This document shows, one piece after another, positions 1 to 6,227 of a DNA stretch of 7,586 nt. Every line of letters begins with the position of its first letter. Within the stretch, counting starts at the first letter, position 1. Source of the stretch: Deltaproteobacteria bacterium. GTDB lineage: Bacteria; UBA10199; SBBF01. Both the position numbers and the translations under genes were made by a program. Under the pieces are notes generated by a model. The model was not told the DNA's origin, made no database searches, and saw only the letters and a list, made by a program, of their open reading frames with translations. The stretch lies in assembly GCA_016207765.1 (NCBI GenBank), contig JACQOY010000215.1, positions 1 through 7,586 of the forward strand, given 5' to 3'.

Positions 1-111
1 CCAGTTTTTATAAAAAACATTATTAAATAGTAAAATACCAGTTATTTCAAATAGTTAAATTAAATTGATTGTTCTTTTTCTTGCTCATTTGGCCCAAATA
101 AATCTGAAGCG
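1..111. other. AT-rich non-coding upstream region
   Basis: No gene is supported here. The stretch is strongly AT-rich compared with the rest of the window. It contains loose direct repeats: CCAGTT at 1-6 and 38-43, and the related strings AAATAGTAAA (25-34) and AAATAGTTAAA (about 49-59). No coding frame of note, tRNA or terminator is visible. It may be the tail of an intergenic region, or the edge of an acquired cassette that includes the two genes downstream; the window starts too close to tell. Confidence 0.4.
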
Positions 112-140
112 TTGACAGTATGTTCACGTTAATGTACTTT
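112..140 (+). promoter_or_regulatory. possible sigma70-type promoter of the AbiE-like cassette
   Basis: A perfect -35 consensus TTGACA lies at 112-117. A 17-nt spacer leads to TACTTT at 135-140, a weak -10 with three of six consensus bases. The placement about 40 nt before the ATG at 178 fits transcription of the two-gene cassette. The putative operator array starts inside the spacer, so a bound repressor would block polymerase. The -35 is convincing and the -10 is not; the true -10 could be elsewhere in this AT-rich stretch. Confidence 0.35.
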
Positions 141-176
141 GTTTACTACAGTGAATATTTGATATTTTTGTGAACA
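121..176. promoter_or_regulatory. four-half-site symmetric operator (TGTTCAC array)
   Basis: Four heptamers sit in one dyad centred at 148.5: TGTTCAC at 121-127, TGTTTAC at 140-146, GTGAATA at 151-157 (reverse complement TATTCAC), and GTGAACA at 170-176 (reverse complement TGTTCAC). The outer pair is a perfect 7-bp inverted repeat, and each inner copy differs from it at one base. Outer and inner copies on each side are exactly 19 bp apart, near two helical turns. Matching the two 28-nt arms gives 17 identities. The array ends one base before the start codon of the AbiEi-like gene. AbiEi antitoxins are known to repress their own operons by binding inverted repeats, so autorepression is the natural reading; the binding protein is inferred. 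Confidence 0.55.
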
Positions 177-177
177 A

Positions 178-855
178 ATGATACTCAAACCACCACAACC
201 AGCACCCCCCCCTTTTTTTGGTGAAACCGTTACCCTCATCAATACCTTTGAGCGGCTCTGGATGACCGCGCTTCTGATCAACAACCGGGAAAAACCGCTG
301 ACGGTCCGTGAATTTTCCGCCCTCTCCGGTTTGAGTCTTGGCTTTATTTCAAAATATGCCAACCTGCTTCGACAGAAAGGTTTTCTCAGACCGGGGCAAC
401 GTATCCGGGTTATGGAGGCCGGTCAACTTCTGAATATGATCCGCGATCTTTATTTCTTTGAAGGAAACACCCTAACGCCTTATTACTCGGAAGTGCCCAG
501 GGATGAACTGCTGAAGCGAATCAAGCAGGCCGATAAAAAATGGAATTATGCCCTGACGCGGATGTGCGGCGCCTCCCTCATTGCGCCCTATGTGCGGTAT
601 CAACTTGTCGATTTCTATGTGGCGCGTCCCGAAGAAATCGCCTATTGGAAAGATCACTTAAAGCTGGTGGATGTGGAAATAAGCGGAAATATCAATCTGG
701 TGGTTCCGCAAGACCCGCGGATACTTGCCCAAATACAGACCGTTAAAGGGTGGTGCGTTGTCAATAATGTCCAGCTTTATCTGGATCTTTACAAATATCC
801 TGCAAGAGGAAGGGAACAGGCCGAATTCCTTCGCGAACAGGTCCTGAAAATATGA
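178..855 (+). CDS. AbiEi-like winged-helix antitoxin/autorepressor
   Basis: A predicted 225-residue cytoplasmic protein. Residues about 40-78 read as a winged helix: a recognition-type segment (TVREFSALSGLS, then GFISKYANLL) followed by a basic wing (QKGFLRPGQRIRV). The C-terminal region ends with VNNVQLYLDLYKYPARGREQ at about 195-214. This resembles the ending seen in type IV AbiEi antitoxins, where a Q-x-Y-x-D-L segment precedes a G-R-G/E-A stretch. Known AbiEi proteins repress their operon and neutralise a nucleotidyltransferase toxin. The four-site dyad upstream and the overlapping nucleotidyltransferase gene support that role. The ATG at 178 is the first start after an in-frame stop at 160-162, but no Shine-Dalgarno precedes it. 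The next in-frame ATG (262, residue 29) would remove a Pro-rich leader coded by a C8-T7 run, so the start is uncertain. A stand-alone regulator is the main alternative. Confidence 0.65.
   Translation: MILKPPQPAPPPFFGETVTLINTFERLWMTALLINNREKPLTVREFSALSGLSLGFISKYANLLRQKGFLRPGQRIRVMEAGQLLNMIRDLYFFEGNTLTPYYSEVPRDELLKRIKQADKKWNYALTRMCGASLIAPYVRYQLVDFYVARPEEIAYWKDHLKLVDVEISGNINLVVPQDPRILAQIQTVKGWCVVNNVQLYLDLYKYPARGREQAEFLREQVLKI
205..219 (+). repeat. C8-T7 homopolymer tract near the antitoxin start
   Basis: Eight C (205-212) directly followed by seven T (213-219) fall inside codons 10-14 of the AbiEi-like gene, if ATG 178 is the start. Such runs are prone to slippage, which would shift the frame near the N-terminus. 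It may equally be a simple low-complexity stretch in a poorly conserved leader. Confidence 0.6.
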
Positions 856-1724
856 CCGAGGAGACTGAAACTCAACGCTTCAGAACACATTTTGAGAATA
901 ACGAGGCAAATTTTTCCCAATCGGTTCTTTTGGAATTGGTGACGATCCTCGGGAGTTATCGAGATGCACTTTATCTCGTTGGCGGGTGGGCCCCGTATTA
1001 TCTCCTCATGCAATTTCAGAAAGACGACGATCCCTTTCGACATATTGGCTCAATCGATATCGATCTGGTGATTGATTTTCTTAAAATCTCAAAAGAACAA
1101 TACGCCGGAATCGTCGAACTCATGGAAACACGGGGCTACAAGCCCAGAAAAGACCGTATGGGGCGTGATATTCCGTTTTCTTTCGAACGGACTATTCAGG
1201 AACTTAAGATTGCAGTTGATTTTTTGGCCGGAGAATATGGCGGCACGCACAAGACACACCGGCATCAAAGAGTACAAAGCGATCTTTTGGCAAGAAAGGC
1301 AAGAGGGGCCGATCTTCTTCCTGAACACCATTTGCTTTTGCAACTCAATGGGCGGTTGCCGGGAGGGGAAAATCAAAAATCGAAAGTCCGAATGGGCGAT
1401 GTTGTCAGTATCCTTGCCATGAAAGGAATCACCATTTCGGAGCGATATAAAGAAAAGGATGCCTATGATATTTACGCCTTGGTTGCCCATTACAAAGAGG
1501 GGGCGCTTTCGTGTTTTGAAGAAATTGCGCATGTTTGTGGAAAGGGTCTTGTCAGGGAAGGAATGAAAAGCATTTGCGAAAAATTTTCAACAGAAAGTTC
1601 TGTCGGCCCTGTGTGGGCCGCAAGATTCATGGAACCCGACAATCCGGTTGCGGCCCGCATGAAACAAACTGAAATCTTCCAGAAAGTCTCTCCATTCGTG
1701 GAAAAAATACGAAAGATAATTTAA
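852..1724 (+). CDS. AbiEii-like nucleotidyltransferase (putative toxin)
   Basis: A 290-residue protein with the hallmarks of the DNA polymerase beta-type nucleotidyltransferase fold. It has a glycine pair in VGGWAPYY (G44-G45), an IDID metal-binding pair (D69, D71) about 25 residues later, and a third acidic residue D123 in KIAVDF. Further on, K191 and the stretch KDAYDIY (K202-Y208) match the Lys/KD-x-YD-x-Y segment typical of AbiEii/COG2253-type toxins. AbiEii proteins bind NTPs and arrest growth; some related toxins modify tRNA 3' ends. The actual substrate here cannot be read from sequence. The start codon overlaps the upstream stop (ATGA, 852-855), implying translational coupling with the AbiEi-like gene. 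All three acidic positions are intact and the length is near normal, so the protein should be active. A non-toxic nucleotidyltransferase is possible, but the gene pairing argues for a type IV toxin-antitoxin or abortive-infection module. Confidence 0.68.
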   Translation: MTEETETQRFRTHFENNEANFSQSVLLELVTILGSYRDALYLVGGWAPYYLLMQFQKDDDPFRHIGSIDIDLVIDFLKISKEQYAGIVELMETRGYKPRKDRMGRDIPFSFERTIQELKIAVDFLAGEYGGTHKTHRHQRVQSDLLARKARGADLLPEHHLLLQLNGRLPGGENQKSKVRMGDVVSILAMKGITISERYKEKDAYDIYALVAHYKEGALSCFEEIAHVCGKGLVREGMKSICEKFSTESSVGPVWAARFMEPDNPVAARMKQTEIFQKVSPFVEKIRKII

Positions 1725-1830
1725 ATCGGTTTACAGGGCGCAATCGGGAAATTGATTTCTGGACATGTTTATTTGTCCTGACTAGTCTTAATTGAGGTTC
1801 TAACTTCGTCAAATAGGTTAGATATTTTCT
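1725..1830. other. spacer between the AbiE-like cassette and recG
   Basis: A 106-nt non-coding gap separates the two gene blocks. It contains a short hairpin, GGACA (1761-1765) with TGTCC (1774-1778), and the 8-bp palindrome GACTAGTC at 1780-1787. Neither is followed by a T-run, so no intrinsic terminator is supported. No convincing -35/-10 pair for recG was found, although the gap is large enough to hold one. Confidence 0.4.
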
Positions 1831-3990
1831 GTGACACAAGATCCCCTCCAAACACCCGTCCAATATGTCAAAGGGGTTGGCCCTTACATCAGTTCCCTCT
1901 TGGCCAAAAAAGGGGTAAGCGCGGTTTCAGACCTCTTTTATTATTTTCCTCTCCGCTACCTCGACCGGCGGCAAATCGATGCCATCCGAAAGCTTCAGCC
2001 GGGAAAGGAAAAGTGCGTTGTCGGGCAGGTGGTGGGCATCGGTGTACGTTCCTTGGGCCGCTCGCGCAGAAGGATTTGCGAAATGGTTGTCTCGGATGAA
2101 ACCGGGGTGGCTCTGGTTGTCTGGTTTCACTTCAACGAAAAATATCTCAAAAAAAAATATCCGACCGGAAAAAAACTACTGATTTTCGGCGAATGCCAGT
2201 TTTTCGGGGCGCAAAAACAGTTTGTCCATCCCGAAATCGAGGAATGGGATGAGGAATCGGCCGCAAGCGATGTTCCGATAGTTCCTGTTTATCCGTTGAC
2301 CGAGGGGTTGTACCAAAAAACGATCCGCAAAATCGTTTTTAATGTCGTGGAGGGCTATCTTAAATATCTGGAAGAAACTCCGTTAACGGTTCGTGCCGGG
2401 GGCGGTGAAACACTCCCCCCTCAGTCGGGCGCAGTCCCCGGAGGGGGAAAACCGCCGATCAGTCTGAAAGAGTCTATTGAGCAAATCCACCGTCCCCCCG
2501 CCTCAGCCGATATTTCAACTCTCAACAATCAGCAGAGTCTCTGGCATCAGCGGGTGATCTACGATGAACTCTTCTTTCTTCAGCTGGGGCTCGGTCTTAA
2601 GAAACAAGGGTATAAAAAGGAAAAGGGTTTCATTTTCAAGCCGGTTCAGACCCTTTTGAACAGGGCCTTAAAACTCATCCCCTTTGAACTCACATCCGCG
2701 CAGAAAAGGGTTTTGAATGAAATCGGGGCCGACTTTTCGAGGCCGGAGCCGATGAACCGTCTTTTGCAGGGGGATGTCGGGAGCGGGAAAACGCTGGTGG
2801 CCTTTCTGGCAAGTCTTGTTGCCTGTGAAAACGGCGTTCAGGCTGTCATTATGGCCCCAACCGAAATCCTCGCCCAACAGCACTATATCAATCTGAAAAA
2901 ATACGCCGACTCTTTGGATGTCAAAATCGCCCTCTTGACCGGTTCCACGGCGAAAGGGGAACGCGACGAAATACTGGCGGAACTGGTCTCCGGTAGAATC
3001 CGGATTATTTTGGGAACGCACGCCCTTATTCAGGAGGGAGTTGAGTTCGCCCGGCTTGGTTTTGTGGTGATTGATGAGCAACACCGGTTTGGAGTGAGGC
3101 AGAGGGCGGCCTTGAAGAGTAGGGGCGGTTCGCGAACCGCCCCTACGCCTCATAGCCTCGTCATGACCGCCACACCGATTCCGCGGACACTGGCGATGAG
3201 CGTCTATGGCGACCTGGATATTTCCATCATTGATGAAATGCCCTCCGGGCGAAAACCGATCACCACCCATGTTTTCAACGAAAAGATGCGTCCCCGCGCC
3301 TATGACCTCATTGGGCGAGAGCTGGAAAAGGGAAGACAGGCCTATTTTGTTTATCCCTTGATCGAGGAGAGTGAGAAGACCGATCTCAAGAATGCGGTGG
3401 AGATGGCCGAACGCTTAAAGGAGGTGTTTGCAAAATATCCCGTCGGCCTTCTTCACGGGCGGATGAACCCGGCCGAAAAAGAGGGGATGATGGATCAATT
3501 CAAAAAAAACAGGGTACGAATCCTCGTCTCGACAACTGTCATCGAGGTCGGCGTCGATGTTCCCAACGCAACCGTCATGGTGGTGGAGCACGCTGAGAGA
3601 TTCGGTCTTTCTCAGTTGCATCAGCTCAGAGGACGGGTCGGCCGGGGAGCGGAGAAGTCGTATTGTCTCCTGATTGCCGGTTACGCCCAGTCGGAAGAAA
3701 CCCGCTATCGCTTGAAGGTCATGGAAGAAACCAATGACGGTTTCCGGATTGCCGAGGAGGATTTGAAAATCAGGGGCCCCGGCGATTTTTTGGGGACGCG
3801 GCAGGCGGGCCTGCCGGAATTTCGTCTGGCCCATCTGGTGCGCGACGGGCATCTCCTGAACGCGGCCCGAAAGAGAGCCTTTGAGATATTGGAGGAAGAT
3901 CCGGCGCTTCAAAAAGAGGAGCATCGCATTCTGCGCAAAATTCTGGCGCAGAGGTGGGAGGGAAAGCTGGAATTGGCGGATGTAAGCTGA
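1831..3990 (+). CDS. recG: ATP-dependent DNA helicase RecG
   Basis: A superfamily 2 helicase that remodels stalled replication forks and branch-migrates Holliday junctions, acting on DNA in the cytoplasm. The 719-residue length suits the family (E. coli about 693). The N-terminal wedge region begins at once with PVQYVKGVGP and continues through a DLFYYFPLRYLDRR segment to about residue 180. The helicase core has Walker A GDVGSGKT (G314-T321), motif II DEQH (D415-H418), motif III TATPIPRT from T446, and motif VI RGRVGRG (R600-G606). The RecG-specific IRGPGDFLGTRQAG stretch follows near the C-terminus. The start is GTG at 1831, chosen because the wedge homology starts right after it; upstream AGG at 1815-1817 is a distant, weak ribosome site. 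Two parts look foreign: a Gly/Pro-rich segment at residues about 190-209, and a palindrome-coded loop at 430-440 between motifs II and III. All catalytic motifs are intact. Confidence 0.97.
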   Translation: MTQDPLQTPVQYVKGVGPYISSLLAKKGVSAVSDLFYYFPLRYLDRRQIDAIRKLQPGKEKCVVGQVVGIGVRSLGRSRRRICEMVVSDETGVALVVWFHFNEKYLKKKYPTGKKLLIFGECQFFGAQKQFVHPEIEEWDEESAASDVPIVPVYPLTEGLYQKTIRKIVFNVVEGYLKYLEETPLTVRAGGGETLPPQSGAVPGGGKPPISLKESIEQIHRPPASADISTLNNQQSLWHQRVIYDELFFLQLGLGLKKQGYKKEKGFIFKPVQTLLNRALKLIPFELTSAQKRVLNEIGADFSRPEPMNRLLQGDVGSGKTLVAFLASLVACENGVQAVIMAPTEILAQQHYINLKKYADSLDVKIALLTGSTAKGERDEILAELVSGRIRIILGTHALIQEGVEFARLGFVVIDEQHRFGVRQRAALKSRGGSRTAPTPHSLVMTATPIPRTLAMSVYGDLDISIIDEMPSGRKPITTHVFNEKMRPRAYDLIGRELEKGRQAYFVYPLIEESEKTDLKNAVEMAERLKEVFAKYPVGLLHGRMNPAEKEGMMDQFKKNRVRILVSTTVIEVGVDVPNATVMVVEHAERFGLSQLHQLRGRVGRGAEKSYCLLIAGYAQSEETRYRLKVMEETNDGFRIAEEDLKIRGPGDFLGTRQAGLPEFRLAHLVRDGHLLNAARKRAFEILEEDPALQKEEHRILRKILAQRWEGKLELADVS
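2380..2456. repeat. inverted-repeat-rich, low-complexity insert in recG
   Basis: The segment starts with the palindrome CCGTTAACGG (2380-2389). It then has GGCGGT (2401-2406) facing ACCGCC (2451-2456), and CCCCCTC (2416-2422) facing GAGGGGG (2441-2447), giving an imperfect nested hairpin. It codes residues about 184-209 of RecG, rich in Gly and Pro, in the linker before the helicase core, where alignment memory of RecG shows a shorter connection. It looks like a structured element absorbed in frame, but a naturally expanded linker is possible. Confidence 0.4.
3119..3146. repeat. perfect 28-bp palindrome inside recG
   Basis: An uninterrupted palindrome: outer arm GTAGGGGCG, core GTTCGCGAAC, outer arm CGCCCCTAC, centre between 3132 and 3133. 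It is translated in frame as part of SRGGSRTAPTP (residues 430-440) between helicase motifs II and III. A second copy of the same arms lies at 6190-6217. Elements of this look recur in many environmental bacterial genomes as dispersed REP-like palindromes (recalled, not searched). Its position in a conserved gene is unusual. Confidence 0.85.
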
Positions 3991-4004
3991 TAACATTTGA
4001 GTAC

Positions 4005-4058
4005 GCGGGTCCTGCCGCCTGCAGGTATCCCGCTCGTCCTCGTCCCGCGTTGCGGGAC
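4005..4058 (+). other. tandem GC-rich hairpins upstream of lipA
   Basis: Two stems lie in the 125-nt gap between recG and lipA. Hairpin A pairs GCGGG (4005-4009) with CCCGC (4029-4033) and CCTGC (4011-4015) with GCAGG (4021-4025), with a 1x3 internal loop and a 5-nt loop. Hairpin B is a perfect 7-bp stem, GTCCCGC (4042-4048) with GCGGGAC (4052-4058), closing a GTT loop. There is no T-run, so these are not standard terminators. They could be an RNA leader, an mRNA-processing or stabilising structure, or part of a dispersed repeat. No known riboswitch was recognised. Confidence 0.5.
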
Positions 4059-4115
4059 TGCGGCGCGATCGGGAGCCACACTGAAGGCGTCACCCGCTAC
4101 TCGAATGATGCAAAT

Positions 4116-4988
4116 ATGAAACCCCCGTGGCTCAAAAAAAAACTCTCCCTCAATGCCCTTCAACCGATGCAGAGGAAGCTCCGGGGTCTCAACCTCCACA
4201 CCGTCTGCGAGGAGGCGCGATGCCCCAACATCTCCGAATGTTTCGGCAGGGGCATTGCCACCATCATGATCATGGGGGATATCTGCACGCGGGCCTGCAA
4301 ATTTTGTGCGGTGGCCACCGGGAGGCCGAAGCCGCCCGATCCGGATGAACCCTTTAAAACGGCTCAGTGGGCGCGGGAACTTGGATTAAGACATCTGGTG
4401 ATTACTTCCGTCGATCGCGATGATCTCCCCGACCTGGGGGCGGCCCATTTTGCCGAAACGGTGCGGCAGATCCGTTCGAAAAATCAGGGGATGATCATCG
4501 AAGTGCTGACTCCGGACTTTCAGGGGAAGGGGGATCTCATCTCCAAAGTCGCGGAGACGGAGCCGGAAATTTACAATCACAACCTCGAAACGGTCAAACG
4601 GCTGACCCCTCATGTCCGTTCGGCCTCGAAATATGCCCGTTCGTTGTCGGTGCTTTCCTTTGTTAAGAAAAATTTTCCGCATCTCACTGTCAAATCGGGC
4701 CTGATGCTTGGGTTGGGAGAAACGGAAGAAGAGGTGGTTGGAGCGATGAAAGATTTGGTGAATAGCGGTTGTGATCTTCTGACCCTGGGACAGTATCTTC
4801 AGCCGACCCCCAAACATCTGCCGGTTGTCGAATACATTCATCCCGATCGTTTCGAGGCCTTTAAAAAAATCGGCATGGAACTTGGGTTTGGGGCGGTTTT
4901 TGCCGGCCCGTTTGTCCGGTCGTCATATATGGCGGAGAATTTTTTCCAGATGACAAAATCCCCGGATGCGTTACAAACAGGTCTATGA
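4116..4988 (+). CDS. lipA: lipoyl synthase LipA
   Basis: A radical SAM enzyme that inserts two sulfurs into the octanoyl chain carried by lipoyl-domain proteins, the last step of lipoyl cofactor synthesis. The auxiliary [4Fe-4S] cluster motif C-x4-C-x5-C is at C31, C36 and C42. The SAM-cluster motif C-x3-C-x2-C is at C57, C61 and C64 within CTRACKFC. The C-terminal RSSY is at 268-271; a serine of this motif is known to ligate the auxiliary cluster. From ATG 4116 the protein has 290 residues, normal for shorter LipA proteins. The frame stays open upstream to 3954, inside recG, but those 54 residues are GC-rich hairpin translation with no LipA likeness, so 4116 is preferred. No clear Shine-Dalgarno is seen. 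The stop overlaps the next start by 4 nt (ATGA), implying coupled translation. No lipB or lipoylated enzyme gene is nearby. Confidence 0.95.
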   Translation: MKPPWLKKKLSLNALQPMQRKLRGLNLHTVCEEARCPNISECFGRGIATIMIMGDICTRACKFCAVATGRPKPPDPDEPFKTAQWARELGLRHLVITSVDRDDLPDLGAAHFAETVRQIRSKNQGMIIEVLTPDFQGKGDLISKVAETEPEIYNHNLETVKRLTPHVRSASKYARSLSVLSFVKKNFPHLTVKSGLMLGLGETEEEVVGAMKDLVNSGCDLLTLGQYLQPTPKHLPVVEYIHPDRFEAFKKIGMELGFGAVFAGPFVRSSYMAENFFQMTKSPDALQTGL

Positions 4989-6193
4989 AAGCCTCTGGCG
5001 AATTTCCCCGCATCAGCCGCCTTCCTCCGTACATTCTGGGCCAAGTGGTCGCCCAGATGACCCAGCAGAGAAAAAAAGGGGACGACATCATTAATCTGGG
5101 AATGGGAAATCCCGATCTTCCTACCCCCCCCCATATCGTCAACAAGCTGATCGAAGCGGCGCAAAAAACAAAGAATCACCGCTATTCCGTATCGCGCGGG
5201 ATTCCCAAACTGCGACAGGCGATTTGCGCCTGGTACAAGCGCCGCTACAACGTCGATCTCGATTGGGATTTTGAAGCCATCGCCGTCATGGGGGCCAAGG
5301 AAGGATTGTCCCATCTTCTGCTGGCGGCTACCCAGCCGGGCGATGTTGTTTTGGTGCCGAATCCGAGCTATCCCATCCATATCTATGCGCCGGTTATCGC
5401 CGGTTGTGACATCCGCGGCGTGAGGATGGACCGGCCAGTGGCCGGAACCGTACAGGGGGAAGAGGGTCCAAATGATTTTTTTCCGGCGCTTGAACGGGCG
5501 GTCAAGACGGTTATCCCGAAACCCAAATTCCTCATTCTCTCTTTTCCGTCCAACCCGACGACGCATGTGGTTGATCTTTGCTTCTTTGAGAAGGTTGTCT
5601 CTTTCGCCCGCGAGCACGGCATCTGGGTCATCCACGACCTTGCCTATGCCGACCTTACGTTTGACGGCGTCAAGGCCCCCAGCATTTTGCAGGTGGAGGG
5701 GGCGAAAGATGTGGCGGTCGAACTTTATTCACTTTCAAAAGGGTACAGCATGCCGGGCTGGCGGGTCGGATTTTTGTGCGGCAATCGCGAGCTGGTCGGA
5801 GCCCTCACAAAAATCAAAAGCTATTTCGATTACGGGATGTTTCAGCCGGTCCAGATCGCGGCCACCGTTGCCTTGAACGGGCCTGAAGATTGCGTCAAAC
5901 AGATCTGTGATACGTATCGCAAGAGGCGCGATGTTCTTTGCGAGGGTTTGAGCGGCGCCGGCTGGACGATTGAAAAACCGAAGGGGACCATGTTTGTCTG
6001 GGCCAAAATTCCGGACAAATTTTCCTCGCCCGGTTCGCTTGAATTTAGTAAGCTTCTTCTTTCCAGGGCAAAGGTCTGTGTTTCTCCCGGCATCGGCTTC
6101 GGCGAATACGGGGAAGGTTATGTCCGGTTTGCCCTGGTGGAAAACGAAAAAAGAATCAAACAGGCGGTGAAAGGGATCAAAAAAATATTGTAG
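4985..6193 (+). CDS. alaC: AlaC-like class I/II PLP aminotransferase
   Basis: A 402-residue fold-type I aminotransferase, very close in pattern to E. coli AlaC (glutamate-pyruvate transaminase) along its whole length. Shared stretches include RLPPYI near the start, [30 protein letters not shown] and [11 protein letters not shown]. The PLP lysine is K252 in SLSKGYS. N190 (FPSNPT), D218 and Y221 (HDLAYAD) and R381 (YVRFAL) fit cofactor and carboxylate binding. It likely interconverts pyruvate and alanine with glutamate; relatives are often annotated as LL-diaminopimelate or aspartate aminotransferases, so the substrate is less sure than the family. The start overlaps the lipA stop by 4 nt, and a close AGG (4979-4981) is the only ribosome site. 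The stop TAG (6191-6193) lies within a palindromic element. A C9 run (5124-5132) codes the conserved PTPPH segment. The following hom gene suggests a shared amino-acid biosynthesis context. Confidence 0.88.
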   Translation: MKASGEFPRISRLPPYILGQVVAQMTQQRKKGDDIINLGMGNPDLPTPPHIVNKLIEAAQKTKNHRYSVSRGIPKLRQAICAWYKRRYNVDLDWDFEAIAVMGAKEGLSHLLLAATQPGDVVLVPNPSYPIHIYAPVIAGCDIRGVRMDRPVAGTVQGEEGPNDFFPALERAVKTVIPKPKFLILSFPSNPTTHVVDLCFFEKVVSFAREHGIWVIHDLAYADLTFDGVKAPSILQVEGAKDVAVELYSLSKGYSMPGWRVGFLCGNRELVGALTKIKSYFDYGMFQPVQIAATVALNGPEDCVKQICDTYRKRRDVLCEGLSGAGWTIEKPKGTMFVWAKIPDKFSSPGSLEFSKLLLSRAKVCVSPGIGFGEYGEGYVRFALVENEKRIKQAVKGIKKIL

Positions 6194-6217
6194 GGGCGTA
6201 ATGCATTACGCCCGTAC
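6190..6217. repeat. 28-bp near-palindrome at the alaC-hom junction
   Basis: Same outer arms and total length as the element in recG: GTAGGGGCG, then core TAATGCATTA, then CGCCCGTAC. The only imperfection is the 6193/6214 pair (G against G). The core differs from that at 3119-3146 yet is again perfectly self-complementary. The element supplies the TAG stop of the aminotransferase gene and ends one base before the hom ribosome site. A strong hairpin in the transcript could stabilise upstream mRNA or affect hom translation; with no T-run, termination is unlikely. Confidence 0.8.
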
Positions 6218-6218
6218 T

Positions 6219-6222
6219 GGAG
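6219..6222 (+). promoter_or_regulatory. ribosome binding site of hom
   Basis: GGAG lies five bases before the ATG at 6228. It is the clearest Shine-Dalgarno in the window and fixes the hom start. It sits directly after the palindromic element, whose folding could change its accessibility. Confidence 0.6.
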
Positions 6223-6227
6223 ATTGA

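Noticed and set aside
1..60. CRISPR-like or iteron array in the AT-rich start
   Set aside because: The CCAGTT and AAATAG repeats are short, unequal in spacing and only two copies each, as expected by chance in AT-rich DNA.
1761..1787. Terminator after the AbiE-like cassette
   Set aside because: The GGACA/TGTCC stem is only 5 bp with an AT-rich loop, and neither it nor the adjacent GACTAGTC palindrome is followed by a T-run.
2668..3270. Long open frame on the minus strand within recG
   Set aside because: It is antisense to a highly conserved helicase, has no recognisable domain, and includes the reverse reading of the palindrome; it is a shadow of recG.
3954..4115. Upstream extension of the LipA reading frame by 54 residues into recG
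   Set aside because: The extra residues translate a hairpin-rich spacer and recG tail and show no LipA likeness; the ATG at 4116 gives a normal-length LipA with the expected N-terminal cysteines.
4838..5635. 265-codon open frame on the minus strand within the aminotransferase gene
   Set aside because: It lies antisense to a clear AlaC-like gene, has no family features, and is explained by codon bias of the real gene.
6190..6217. Intrinsic terminator between alaC and hom
   Set aside because: The stem is strong but no T-tract follows, and identical arms recur inside recG, where termination would be harmful; a dispersed palindrome fits better.
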